Below are positions 46,722 through 55,202 of a DNA stretch of 64,000 nt, in pieces. The notes beneath the pieces are model-generated. The model was not told the DNA's origin. It worked only from the letters and a program-made list of their open reading frames with translations, and made no database searches. This DNA comes from Burkholderiales bacterium (lineage in GTDB: Bacteria > Pseudomonadota > Gammaproteobacteria > Burkholderiales > Burkholderiaceae_C). Numbering within the stretch: the first letter of the stretch is position 1; each line of letters begins with the position of its first letter. A program made the translations under genes and the position numbers. The stretch spans positions 55,034-119,033 of the forward strand of contig CANHVY010000003.1 of the NCBI GenBank assembly GCA_947464185.1, read 5' to 3'.

Positions 46722-47684
46722 ATGGTCAATATACTGGCCCGGATGGACTTGCCAGGCTCACCGAATTCGCTGTCCTCGGGCGCCCGGCGGCCCGTCCAGT
46801 CCGCCGCGCTGGCACGAGTGATCGGCCGGTGGCAGCACGCCGATGGGGCGCCCTGGCTGCACGCCGAGGTGGCGCGGCGCATGGCCGAGCGGCTGTCCGT
46901 CATCAAGCTCAGGCCGCAGGTCATCTTCGACTGGGAGGCTCGGGCAGGCGGTGGGCGCCAGGCATTGCAGGCTGCCTACGCCCGCGGCGGGTCCCCGCCG
47001 CAGGTGCTGCCCGTGGAATGCTTCCTGGCGCCGGCCGCTGGCGAAGCCCCCCCGTCTGCCCGGCCGTGGTGGTCCCCCAGCCGGTGGCGCAGGGCCGGGC
47101 CGCGCGCGCTGGCGCCGGTGCAAGTGGCTGCGGGCTCCGCCCAGCTGGTGTGGAGCAACATGGCGCTGCATGTCCAGGAAGACCCCTCCGCCACGATCGC
47201 GCAGTGGCACCGGGCCCTGGCGGTGGACGGTTTCCTGATGTTCTCCTGCCTCGGCCCGGGCAGCCTGCCCGAACTGCGGTCGCTGTACGCGGCCAGGGCC
47301 TGGGGCCCCCCCATGGCCCCGCTGGTGGACATGCACGATCTGGGGGACATGCTGGTGGCCGCAGGTTTCGCCGACCCCGTGATGGACCAGGAGCAGATCG
47401 TGCTGACCTGGGCGGACGCCACCGCCTGCCTGGAAGAACTGCGCACCCTGGGTGCCAACGTCGACCTGCAGCGGTATGCGGGGCTGCGCACGCCGCGCTG
47501 GCGCGATCAACTGCTGGAAGGCCTGCGCCAGACGTCTGCGAACAGGAGCGACGGGCGCATCGCGCTGAGCTTCGAGGTGGCCTACGGCCATGCCTTCAGA
47601 CCGCCTGCGCGCGCCCGGGTGGCGGCGGAGTCCCGGGTGGACCTGGCAGACTTCCGCGCGATGGCGCGCAGGCAGCATCGCTGA
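46722..47684 (+). CDS. BioC-like methyltransferase-fold protein with altered SAM motif
   Basis: A 320-residue protein resembling malonyl-ACP O-methyltransferase BioC. SNMALHVQEDPSATIAQWHRAL, FSCLGPGSLPELRSLY, VDMHDLGDMLVAAGFADPVMD and LRTLGANV are BioC-family segments. However, motif I, normally DxGxGxG, reads VIFDWEARAGGGRQAL and lacks the glycine pattern, so SAM binding may be altered. Many betaproteobacterial relatives share a similar change. A start at 46743 is also possible. Function in biotin synthesis is therefore uncertain. Confidence 0.72.
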   Translation: MVNILARMDLPGSPNSLSSGARRPVQSAALARVIGRWQHADGAPWLHAEVARRMAERLSVIKLRPQVIFDWEARAGGGRQALQAAYARGGSPPQVLPVECFLAPAAGEAPPSARPWWSPSRWRRAGPRALAPVQVAAGSAQLVWSNMALHVQEDPSATIAQWHRALAVDGFLMFSCLGPGSLPELRSLYAARAWGPPMAPLVDMHDLGDMLVAAGFADPVMDQEQIVLTWADATACLEELRTLGANVDLQRYAGLRTPRWRDQLLEGLRQTSANRSDGRIALSFEVAYGHAFRPPARARVAAESRVDLADFRAMARRQHR

Positions 47685-47796
47685 GTCCCTACTGGCCTTG
47701 CGCCGCACGGTGTGGCAAGGCCCGGCTCGGGGCATCGCTACGATAGAATGAGGCTCGCTTTCTGAGGAGGAGGCACAACCCGCCGAGGCGGTGGGG

Positions 47797-48432
47797 ATGG
47801 CTCCTGCTCCAGTCGAAACCCTAGACGTCAGCACGCTGTCAGATTCCTCTCCGATGTCCGCCTCTGTCGCTTCACCCTCTTGGTACGCCCCGGCGTCGGC
47901 TGGCGCTTGGCGCTTTGGCCGCGTGCTGCAGGCGCCGGGCCAGGTGGAAGGCGTTCAGTGGGTGCTGCGTCGCAACTGCTCTCTCACGCCAGGCCAGCTG
48001 GGCGGTTTCTACCTGTCCATGTGCCTGGTCTCGCTTGTCATCGCGGCCGGGTTTGCGTTCAACGGCGCGCCCGTGGTACTTTGGTTTGCGGGCATCGAAC
48101 TCGTTCTGCTGGCTGTGGCATTGCTCGTTTACGCCCGGCATGCGGGCGACGGGGACACGGTCACCCTGACGGGGCAGTCGCTGACGGTAGAGCAGTCGTG
48201 CGGGGCCGTCTGCACTTCCACGAGTTTCAGGACGCCCTGGCTGTCTGTCGAGCCACTCAACGGTGACGGTTCGCTCATTGAGCTGGCCGGTCAGGGCCAG
48301 GCCGTGCGCATTGGTCGTTTCCTGCGTGCTGAAGCGCGCGCCGACTTTGCCCGTGAATTGCGTGCTGCCCTGCGCGCCTCCCTCCAGCCGGCTGCGGTTG
48401 CCGCCGATGCCCTTCCAGATCATTCCGCTTGA
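47797..48432 (+). CDS. DUF2244 membrane protein upstream of cytochrome oxidase
   Basis: A 211-residue protein with two adjacent transmembrane helices (LGGFYLSMCLVSLVIAAGF and VLWFAGIELVLLAVALLVYA) preceded by WRFGRVLQAPG and followed by a soluble domain. This is the DUF2244 pattern, conserved directly before coxB in Burkholderiales. Function unknown. Start uncertain: 47797 has gagg 8 nt upstream, 47791 (GTG) and 47854 are alternatives. TAGAAT at 47744-47749 is a possible -10 for the whole oxidase operon, with a short GC hairpin (cgccgaggcg, 47781-47790) in the leader. It lies 10 bp before coxB. Confidence 0.78.
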   Translation: MAPAPVETLDVSTLSDSSPMSASVASPSWYAPASAGAWRFGRVLQAPGQVEGVQWVLRRNCSLTPGQLGGFYLSMCLVSLVIAAGFAFNGAPVVLWFAGIELVLLAVALLVYARHAGDGDTVTLTGQSLTVEQSCGAVCTSTSFRTPWLSVEPLNGDGSLIELAGQGQAVRIGRFLRAEARADFARELRAALRASLQPAAVAADALPDHSA

Positions 48433-48442
48433 GTCCCAGAAG

Positions 48443-49630
48443 ATGAAGACCTCACTCCCTTCCTGCACGCGTCCCTGGCACACGATGCTGCGCGCAGCGC
48501 TGGCCTTGGGGGCAAGCGCCCAGGCTTCGGTTGCGCTGGCAGTCAATGATCTGCCGGGCGGGCCGGCCGTGCGCCAGCTCGACCTGCACCCGGCGGTCAC
48601 CAAGATCGCCGAGCAGCAGCAGTGGCTCCACTATGTCGTGATGGGCATCTGCATCGTCATCTTCGTGGCGGTCTTCGGTGTGATGTTCTATTCCATCCTC
48701 AAGCACCGCAAGTCGGTCGGCCACAAGCCGGCCAACTTCCACGAGAGCCTGGGTGTGGAGATCGCCTGGACGGTCATTCCGTTCATCATCGTGATCGGCA
48801 TGGGTGCCATGGCCACCCGCACCGTGGTGGCGATGAAAGACACGAGCAACGCCGACATCACCATCAAGGCTACCGGCTATCAGTGGAAGTGGGGTTATGA
48901 CTATCTCAAGGGCGAGGGCGAGGGCATCGGCTTTCTGTCCACGCTGGACAACTCCCACCGTGTGATGTCGGACTCAGGCAAGCCGGCGCCGGTGGATAAC
49001 TACCTGCTCAAGGTGGACAACCCGCTGGTCGTGCCGGTGGACCGCAAGATCCGGATCATCACCACCGCCAACGATGTCATTCACGCCTGGATGGTGCCGG
49101 CCTTTGGCGTCAAACAGGACGCGATCCCCGGCTTCGTGCGCGACACCTGGTTCCGCGCCGAGAAGACGGGCGACTTCTACGGCCAGTGCGCCGAGCTCTG
49201 CGGCAAGGAGCACGCCTACATGCCCATCCACGTGAAAGTTCTGTCGGCCCACGACTATGCCAAGTGGGTGGAAGGCAAGAAGAAGGAATTGGCGGCCAAG
49301 GCTGACGATCCCACCAAGGTCTGGAAGCTGGAGGATCTGGCCGCGCGCGGCGAGAAGATTTACGCCGCCAACTGTGTGGCTTGTCACCAGACCAGCGGCA
49401 AGGGGGCCGGCCCCATCAAGGCCCTGGATGGCTCGGCGTTGGTGCTGGACGCTGACAAGTCCAAGCAGATTGCCATCATGTTGAACGGCGCAGCCAACGG
49501 TGCCATGCCGGCCTGGAAGCAGTTGTCTGACACCGAGATCGCCGCGGTGATCACATACACCAAGAACAACTGGGGCAACAAGACCGGTCAGGTGGTGCAG
49601 CCGGCCGACATCGTCGCTGCACGCAAGTGA
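48443..49630 (+). CDS. coxB: Cytochrome c oxidase subunit II with fused cytochrome c (caa3 type)
   Basis: A 395-residue subunit with a signal sequence, two transmembrane helices, the CuA domain and a C-terminal cytochrome c domain. CuA ligands are in CAELCGKEHAYMPIH (Cys249, Glu251, Cys253, His257, Met260) plus an upstream His in DVIHAWMVPAFG. The haem c motif is CVACH (Cys311, Cys314, His315), with a likely Met ligand in GAMPAW. Electrons enter through this covalently bound haem, so the enzyme is of caa3 type. The ATG at 48443 is preferred over an upstream in-frame start. Confidence 0.95.
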   Translation: MKTSLPSCTRPWHTMLRAALALGASAQASVALAVNDLPGGPAVRQLDLHPAVTKIAEQQQWLHYVVMGICIVIFVAVFGVMFYSILKHRKSVGHKPANFHESLGVEIAWTVIPFIIVIGMGAMATRTVVAMKDTSNADITIKATGYQWKWGYDYLKGEGEGIGFLSTLDNSHRVMSDSGKPAPVDNYLLKVDNPLVVPVDRKIRIITTANDVIHAWMVPAFGVKQDAIPGFVRDTWFRAEKTGDFYGQCAELCGKEHAYMPIHVKVLSAHDYAKWVEGKKKELAAKADDPTKVWKLEDLAARGEKIYAANCVACHQTSGKGAGPIKALDGSALVLDADKSKQIAIMLNGAANGAMPAWKQLSDTEIAAVITYTKNNWGNKTGQVVQPADIVAARK

Positions 49631-49704
49631 AGATCGCCTGAATTGCCACGCCCCTACGCCACACCGGCCACAGCCCCTACAGTTTTCAGTTCGAGGAACC
49701 TCCC

Positions 49705-51327
49705 ATGAGCGCAGTTCTTGACCACCACGGCCACGCTGACGACCACGCGCACGACCACGGTCACCCCCACGGGTGGCGTCGTTGGGTGTTTGCGACGAAC
49801 CACAAGGACATCGGCACGATGTACCTGCTGTTCTCGTTCGCGATGTTCATGGTGGGTGGCATCCTGGCGCTGGGCATCCGCGCCGAGTTGTTCCAGCCCG
49901 GGCTGCAGTTCGTCAACCCCGAACTGTTCAACCAGCTCACCACCATGCACGGCCTGATCATGGTGTTCGGCGCCATCATGCCGGCCTTCGTGGGCTTTGC
50001 GAACTGGATGATCCCGCTGCAGATCGGCGCGGCCGACATGGCCTTCGCGCGCATGAACAACCTGAGCTTCTGGCTGTTGATCCCGGCCGCGCTGATGCTC
50101 GCGGGCTCCTTCTTCATGCCGGGCGGCGCGCCCGCCGCTGGGTGGACGCTCTACGCCCCGCTGACCTTGCAGATGGGCCCGTCCATGGACGCGGCCATCT
50201 TCGCGATGCACATCATGGGCGCGAGTTCCATCATGGGCTCCATCAACATCATCGTCACCATCCTGAACATGCGCGCGCCTGGCATGACGCTGATGAAGAT
50301 GCCGCTGTTCTGCTGGACCTGGCTGATCACGGCCTACCTGCTCATCGCCGTGATGCCGGTGCTGGCCGGTGCCATCACCATGACGCTGACCGATCGCCAT
50401 TTCGGCACCAGCTTCTTCAACCCCGCGGGCGGCGGCGACCCCGTGATGTACCAGCACATCTTCTGGTTCTTCGGCCACCCCGAGGTCTACATCATGATCC
50501 TGCCGGCCTTCGGCATCGTCAGCGCCATCATCCCGGCGTTTGCGCGCAAGCCGCTGTTCGGCTACGCGTCCATGGTGTACGCCACGGCCTCGATTGCCAT
50601 CCTGTCCTTCATCGTGTGGGCGCACCACATGTACACCACGGGCATGCCGGTGACGGGTCAGTTGTTCTTCATGTACGCGACCATGCTGATTGCCGTGCCC
50701 ACGGGCGTGAAGATCTTCAACTGGATCGCCACGATGTGGAAGGGTTCGATGACCTTCGAAACGCCCATGCTGTGGTCGGTCGGCTTCCTGTTCGTGTTCA
50801 CCATGGGCGGCTTCACGGGCTTGATCCTGGCCATGGCACCGATCGACATCCAGCTGCAGGACACCTACTACGTGGTGGCGCACTTCCACTACGTGCTGGT
50901 GGCCGGCTCGCTGTACGCGCTGTTCGCCGGCGTGTACTACTGGGGTCCGAAGTGGACGGGCGTGATGTATTCCGAGACGCGCGGCAAGATCCACTTCTGG
51001 GGCTCGCTGATCTTCTTCAACATCACCTTCTTCCCGATGCACTTCCTGGGTCTGGCGGGCATGCCGCGCCGCTACGCCGACTACCCGATGCAGTTCGCCG
51101 ACTTCAACGCCATCGCCTCAGTGGGTGCCTTCGGTTTCGGCCTGATGCAGGTGTACTTCTTCGTGTTCGTGGTGGTGCCCATGATGCGCGGCAAGGGTGA
51201 GCCCGCTCCGCAGAAGCCCTGGGAAGCGGCTGAAGGCCTGGAGTGGGAAGTGCCTTCACCTGCACCCTGGCACACCTTCGAGACCCCGCCCAAGCTGGAC
51301 GCCACCGCCACGCGCGTGGTGGGTTGA
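49705..51327 (+). CDS. coxA: Cytochrome c oxidase subunit I
   Basis: A 540-residue haem-copper oxidase core with twelve transmembrane helices. Ligands: TTMHGLIM (haem a), WFFGHPEVYIMILP with the cross-linked His-Tyr, WAHHMYTTGM (CuB) and AHFHYVLVAGS (haems a3 and a). The GHPEVYI pattern places it in the A1 group with standard D and K proton channels. The N-terminus is His/Asp-rich (eight His in the first 25 residues). Gap of 74 bp after coxB. Confidence 0.97.
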   Translation: MSAVLDHHGHADDHAHDHGHPHGWRRWVFATNHKDIGTMYLLFSFAMFMVGGILALGIRAELFQPGLQFVNPELFNQLTTMHGLIMVFGAIMPAFVGFANWMIPLQIGAADMAFARMNNLSFWLLIPAALMLAGSFFMPGGAPAAGWTLYAPLTLQMGPSMDAAIFAMHIMGASSIMGSINIIVTILNMRAPGMTLMKMPLFCWTWLITAYLLIAVMPVLAGAITMTLTDRHFGTSFFNPAGGGDPVMYQHIFWFFGHPEVYIMILPAFGIVSAIIPAFARKPLFGYASMVYATASIAILSFIVWAHHMYTTGMPVTGQLFFMYATMLIAVPTGVKIFNWIATMWKGSMTFETPMLWSVGFLFVFTMGGFTGLILAMAPIDIQLQDTYYVVAHFHYVLVAGSLYALFAGVYYWGPKWTGVMYSETRGKIHFWGSLIFFNITFFPMHFLGLAGMPRRYADYPMQFADFNAIASVGAFGFGLMQVYFFVFVVVPMMRGKGEPAPQKPWEAAEGLEWEVPSPAPWHTFETPPKLDATATRVVG

Positions 51328-51479
51328 ATCTGGTTGACCACGAAAAGAGGCAGAACGCGGCCGTGGCCCCGACTCCTGAGCAGCGCAAGGCCAATGCCCG
51401 GCTGGGCTGGATCCTGGCCTCGATGGCCCTGGTGTTCGCCTTGGGTTTCGTGGTGAAGATGGTTTGGCTGGGACGTTGA
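51324..51479 (+). CDS. Cytochrome oxidase small assembly protein
   Basis: A short single-span protein: TPEQRKANARLGWILASMALVF then ALGFVVKMVWLGR. It is conserved between coxA and ctaG in betaproteobacteria and annotated as a small assembly protein. The start is uncertain. A TTG at 51324 overlaps the coxA stop (TTGA) and gives 51 residues; a GTG at 51363 gives 38 residues and fits the length of relatives better. Confidence 0.75.
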   Translation: MNLVDHEKRQNAAVAPTPEQRKANARLGWILASMALVFALGFVVKMVWLGR

Positions 51480-51480
51480 C

Positions 51481-52092
51481 ATGAGATTTGTTTCCCTTCG
51501 CGCTGACAACCGCCGCATGCTGGGCAAGCTGGTGGTGGTGGCCATGGTGATGTTCGGTTTCGGCTACGCGCTGGTGCCGATGTACCGCGCCATCTGCGAG
51601 GCGCTGGGCATCAACGTGCTCAGCGTGGCCGAGCGGCGTGTGGCCGGCGGCTGGCTCGGGGCCAAGGGGCAGGTGACCAACACCCAGGTGGACACCTCGC
51701 GCACCATCACGGTGGAGTTCGACGCGAATGTGCGCGGACCGTGGGATTTCAAGCCTGCGGTGCGGTCCATCCAGGTGCATCCGGGCGAGTTGACGACTGT
51801 GCAGTACGAGTTCAGGAACATCCAGAACCGCATCATGGCGGCACAGGCCATCCCGAGCTACGCGCCGCGCCACTCGGCGTCGCACTTCAACAAGCTTGAG
51901 TGCTTCTGCTTCAACGAATACATCCTGGCGCCTGGTGAGAGCAAGACCTGGCCGGTGGCGTTCGTGATCGACCCGAAGTTGCCGAAGGACGTCACGACCA
52001 TCACCTTGTCCTACACCTTCTTCGAGGTGGGCGGCAAGACCCCGGCCGCGCCGACGGCCCCACTGGCCTCGCTCACGGGAGGGCGCACGTGA
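51481..52092 (+). CDS. ctaG: Cytochrome c oxidase assembly protein CtaG (Cox11)
   Basis: A 203-residue copper chaperone that delivers Cu to the CuB site of subunit I. One N-terminal membrane helix (LVVVAMVMFGFGYALVPMY) anchors a periplasmic immunoglobulin-like domain. The copper-binding motif CFCF is in KLECFCFNEYILAPGE. It starts 1 bp after the small assembly gene and overlaps DUF2970 by 4 nt. Confidence 0.95.
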   Translation: MRFVSLRADNRRMLGKLVVVAMVMFGFGYALVPMYRAICEALGINVLSVAERRVAGGWLGAKGQVTNTQVDTSRTITVEFDANVRGPWDFKPAVRSIQVHPGELTTVQYEFRNIQNRIMAAQAIPSYAPRHSASHFNKLECFCFNEYILAPGESKTWPVAFVIDPKLPKDVTTITLSYTFFEVGGKTPAAPTAPLASLTGGRT

Positions 52093-52331
52093 GCGGCCCC
52101 AGCGGTTCCGACCTCAAGGCGGCCACCGAGCGACCTTTGTCGTTCGTGCAGACCGTGAAGGCGGTGGCCTGGTCGTTCGTGGGCCTGCGCAAGCGCGCCG
52201 GCTACGAGCAGGACGTGCACCAGTTGAACCCCGTCCACGTCATCGTGGCCGGCCTGTGCGGCGCCGCGATCTTCATCCTGGCGCTGGTCCTGACGGTGCG
52301 GTGGGTGATCAGCAGCGGCGTCGCTGCCTGA
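52089..52331 (+). CDS. DUF2970 protein
   Basis: An 80-residue protein with the conserved N-terminal segment TVKAVAWSFVGLRKRAGYEQD and one C-terminal transmembrane helix (VIVAGLCGAAIFILALVLTV). It lies between ctaG and coxC in many betaproteobacterial oxidase operons. Function unknown; the position argues for a role in oxidase assembly or stability. It overlaps ctaG by 4 nt. Confidence 0.85.
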   Translation: MSGPSGSDLKAATERPLSFVQTVKAVAWSFVGLRKRAGYEQDVHQLNPVHVIVAGLCGAAIFILALVLTVRWVISSGVAA

Positions 52332-52405
52332 CCCCAGGACCGCCCCCCACCCCAAGCGCCCTTTTAGACAACTGGTAGACACCTGGTTCGAGGAGAAAAC
52401 AAGAC

Positions 52406-53290
52406 ATGGCCGCCACCACCCCCGCGGGCACCACGCCGTACTACTTCATTCCGTCGCCCTCGCGCTTCCCGGCGCAGTCCTCGCTCGGACTGTTCTTCGT
52501 CATCCTGGGGGCCGGGCAGTGGGTCAACGGTGTCAGCTGGGGCGCCTACTCGCTGGCCTTGGGCATGGTGATCTGGCTGTTCACCCTGTACCAGTGGTTC
52601 AGCGTGGCCATCGCCGAGAGCGAGGGCGGCCTGTACTCTGACCGCATCGACGTCTCCTTCCGCTGGAGCATGAGCTGGTTCATCTTCTCCGAGGTGATGT
52701 TCTTCGCGGCCTTCTTCGGGGCCTTGTACTGGGCGCGCGTGCACGCCCTGCCGATGCTGGGCAACCTCGACCACCAGGTGTTGTGGCCTGACTTCAAGGC
52801 CGTGTGGCCGAGCGCGGGTGGCGGAGCCACTGCTTCCCCGGCGGGCATCGTGGAGCCCTTTGCCACCATGGGTCCGTTCTGGCTGCCCACCATCAACACC
52901 GCCTTGCTGCTCACCTCTGGTGTCACCCTCACGATCGCCCACCATGCGCTGATCGCCAACCAGCGCGGCAAGACCATCTTCTGGATGTGGGTCACGGTGC
53001 TTCTGGGTGCGACCTTCCTGGGCGTCCAGGCCTACGAGTATGTGCACGCCTACAGGGACCTGAACCTGAAGCTCAGTTCGGGCATCTTCGGCTCCACCTT
53101 CTTCATGCTCACCGGCTTCCACGGCTTCCACGTGTTCGTGGGCATGCTGATGCTGCTGTTCATCACGCTGCGCCTGCAAAAGGGCCACTTCACGCCCGCG
53201 CGCCACTTCGGTTTCGAAGGTGCGGCCTGGTACTGGCACTTCGTGGACGTGGTCTGGCTGGGCCTGTACTTCCTGGTCTACTGGCTCTGA
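52406..53290 (+). CDS. coxC: Cytochrome c oxidase subunit III
   Basis: A 294-residue subunit with about seven transmembrane helices. Conserved segments include SSLGLFFVILGAGQWVNG, SEVMFFAAFFGALYWAR, GVTLTIAHHALIANQRGK and the C-terminal WYWHFVDVVWLGLYFLVYW. It stabilises subunit I and the proton uptake path. Followed by a strong terminator 20 bp after the stop, so it ends the first oxidase transcript. Confidence 0.96.
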   Translation: MAATTPAGTTPYYFIPSPSRFPAQSSLGLFFVILGAGQWVNGVSWGAYSLALGMVIWLFTLYQWFSVAIAESEGGLYSDRIDVSFRWSMSWFIFSEVMFFAAFFGALYWARVHALPMLGNLDHQVLWPDFKAVWPSAGGGATASPAGIVEPFATMGPFWLPTINTALLLTSGVTLTIAHHALIANQRGKTIFWMWVTVLLGATFLGVQAYEYVHAYRDLNLKLSSGIFGSTFFMLTGFHGFHVFVGMLMLLFITLRLQKGHFTPARHFGFEGAAWYWHFVDVVWLGLYFLVYWL

Positions 53291-53310
53291 GCCCCAACGT
53301 AACCGTGAAG

Positions 53311-53336
53311 AAACGCCGCCTTGTGCGGCGTTTTTT
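53311..53336 (+). terminator. Strong rho-independent terminator after coxC
   Basis: Stem aaacgccgc / gcggcgttt (9 bp) with the 5-nt loop cttgt, running into six consecutive T residues. It closes the coxB-coxC transcript. Confidence 0.93.
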
Positions 53337-53395
53337 GTCAACAGGGTGGGTTCTTGCGCCCAGACGTGCGCCTGCTGGGCGCGACGGGAAGGGAC

Positions 53396-53617
53396 TCAGG
53401 CGGAAATCGGGATGCCGGACGGCTTGATCCAGCCGAAGTACCAGGCCAGGAGCACGAACAGGAACACCGTGATGGACAAGGCCACCCGCACAGCCAGGGC
53501 GCGCGCCATGGCGGGGCTCTTGGAGCCGGGCTCAGAGCCTTTGCGCAGCATGAACAGGCCCGCGCCGGCCAACGCTGCCAGCACCGCCACCAGCAGGATC
53601 ACGATGACAACCTTCAT
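53396..53617 (-). CDS. DUF2909 twin-transmembrane protein
   Basis: A 73-residue protein with two transmembrane helices (VVIVILLVAVLAALAGAGLFML and VALSITVFLFVLLAWYFGWI) joined by a short basic loop. This is the DUF2909 family, regularly found on the opposite strand between coxC and surf1. Function unknown; location suggests a part in oxidase biogenesis. Divergent from surf1 with 48 bp between starts. Confidence 0.85.
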   Translation of the reverse strand: MKVVIVILLVAVLAALAGAGLFMLRKGSEPGSKSPAMARALAVRVALSITVFLFVLLAWYFGWIKPSGIPISA

Positions 53618-53665
53618 ATGGGCTGAGTATTTCACACGGCCCGGCTTCGTCTGTGGTGCCTGCGC

Positions 53666-54430
53666 ATGCTGAGCAAGGCGCGGTGGGTGGTGCTGGTCGC
53701 CGCGGTGCTGACCGCCGGCGTGACGGCCAGGCTGGGCGTGTGGCAGCTGGACCGTGCAGCGCAGAAGACAGCCTTGCAGGCCAGCCTGGACGCGCGTCGC
53801 GACCTGCCCGAGTTGTCGCCGCCCGAGTTGCCGGGCGATGCGCAGACCTTGGCGAGTTCGCTGCACCGGCGCATCCGCTTGCAGGGTGTGTGGCTGCCCG
53901 AGCACACCGTGTACCTGGAAAACCGCCAGATGCAGGGCCGACCGGGCTTCTTCGCCGTGACCCCGCTGGCGCTGCCCGACGGCACGGCGGTCCTGGTGCA
54001 GCGCGGCTGGCTGCCGCGTGACCTGCGCGACCGCACCCGCGTGCAGGCCCCTGCGCTGCCGACCGGTGGTGTGCAGTTGAGCGCCCGTATCGCCCCGCCG
54101 CCAGCCCGGCTGTACGACTTCGACGCGGCAGCCGAGGGACCCATCCGGCAAAATCTCGACATGGCGGCGTTTGCCTTGGAAACCCGTCTGAAATTGCGCC
54201 CGCTCTCTGTCCTGGAACTGGACGAGGCGCCGGTCGTCACCCGCCAAGCCCCCAACCCTGACCGCCTGCTGCGCGACTGGCCTTTCCCTGCTGCCGACGT
54301 CCACAAGCACTACGGCTACGCCTTCCAGTGGCTTGCCTTGTCGGCGTTGACGATCGCCCTGTATGTCTGGTTCCAGATTCTCAGACCCCGCCGCCTGGCC
54401 GCCCGTTTCAGCCCCCGCAATGAAGCCTGA
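53666..54430 (+). CDS. SURF1-family cytochrome oxidase biogenesis protein
   Basis: A 254-residue protein with a helix at each end (VVLVAAVLTAGVTARLGVWQL and ALSALTIALYVWFQILRP) and a periplasmic domain between. LGVWQLDRAAQK and VYLENRQMQGRPGFFAVTPL are SURF1 signatures. It helps insert haem A into subunit I. The 3' end overlaps the next gene by 11 nt. Confidence 0.93.
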   Translation: MLSKARWVVLVAAVLTAGVTARLGVWQLDRAAQKTALQASLDARRDLPELSPPELPGDAQTLASSLHRRIRLQGVWLPEHTVYLENRQMQGRPGFFAVTPLALPDGTAVLVQRGWLPRDLRDRTRVQAPALPTGGVQLSARIAPPPARLYDFDAAAEGPIRQNLDMAAFALETRLKLRPLSVLELDEAPVVTRQAPNPDRLLRDWPFPAADVHKHYGYAFQWLALSALTIALYVWFQILRPRRLAARFSPRNEA

Positions 54431-55091
54431 CGAACCCCTGTCGCTGACCGTTCACAGCATGCCGGCACCAGGGCCTCAGGACGTCCGCCGGCGCACCTTG
54501 AGTGGGCGGCTGAAGATGCTGCTGGTGCTGCTGGCCTGTGCGGCGCCCGTGCTGGCGTCGTACTTCACCTACTACGTCATCCGTCCCGAGGGCCGCACCA
54601 ATTACGGCACCCTCGTGCAACCCACCCGGACGATCCCGCCGGGCCTGGCTCTGCGCACCCTGGAGGGCCAGGCCGTGGATCCGAAGTCGCTGCGCAACCA
54701 GTGGCTGCTGGTGGTGGTGGGCGGTGGTGGCTGCGATGCGGCTTGTGTGCAGCGGCTGTACACGCAGAAGCAGCTTCGCCAGATGCTGGGCAAGGAACGT
54801 GAGCGCCTGGACAAGGTGTGGTTGATCACCGACGACGCGCCGCTGGCACCGGAACTGCGTGCGTCCCTGGGCGGGCTCGAGCCCGTGCAGGCGCTGCGGG
54901 TGCCGCTGGCCGAAGTCTCCGCGTGGCTGCAGCCGGACGCGGGCCAGCCGCTCGAAGGGCATCTGTATGTGGTGGACCCGATGGGCGAGTGGATGATGCG
55001 CTTTCCGCCTCAGCCCGAACCGGCCAAGGTCAAGCGCGATCTGGAGCGGTTGCTGCGCGCCTCCTCGTTCTGGGATCCGGCGGGCCGGTGA
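54420..55091 (+). CDS. Thioredoxin-fold CxxxC protein of the oxidase assembly cluster
   Basis: A 223-residue protein with one N-terminal membrane helix (LLVLLACAAPVLASYFTYYVI) and a periplasmic domain. GGGGCDAACVQRLY contains a CxxxC motif (Cys105, Cys109), the spacing used by Sco proteins to bind copper. A downstream HLYVVDPMGEWMMRFPP resembles the C-terminal strand of Sco-like folds. No Sco-type His ligand is obvious. It is conserved between surf1 and ctaA in Burkholderiales. A role in copper delivery or thiol reduction for CuA is inferred, not shown. Confidence 0.72.
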   Translation: MKPDEPLSLTVHSMPAPGPQDVRRRTLSGRLKMLLVLLACAAPVLASYFTYYVIRPEGRTNYGTLVQPTRTIPPGLALRTLEGQAVDPKSLRNQWLLVVVGGGGCDAACVQRLYTQKQLRQMLGKERERLDKVWLITDDAPLAPELRASLGGLEPVQALRVPLAEVSAWLQPDAGQPLEGHLYVVDPMGEWMMRFPPQPEPAKVKRDLERLLRASSFWDPAGR

Positions 55092-55202
55092 GGGTCCAGG
55101 CTTCCTGCCCTTCATCACGACTTGTTCGCACCGCCTTGCAGACCGATTGCAGCCTGATCTCCACCGCTTCTCCGTCCTGGCCTCCCGCCTGAAGCCCGCG
55201 CC

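Noticed and set aside
49654..51042. A 462-codon frame antisense to coxA
   Set aside because: Composition (His/Asp/Glu/Arg-rich, no domain) is that of a complement of a hydrophobic gene.
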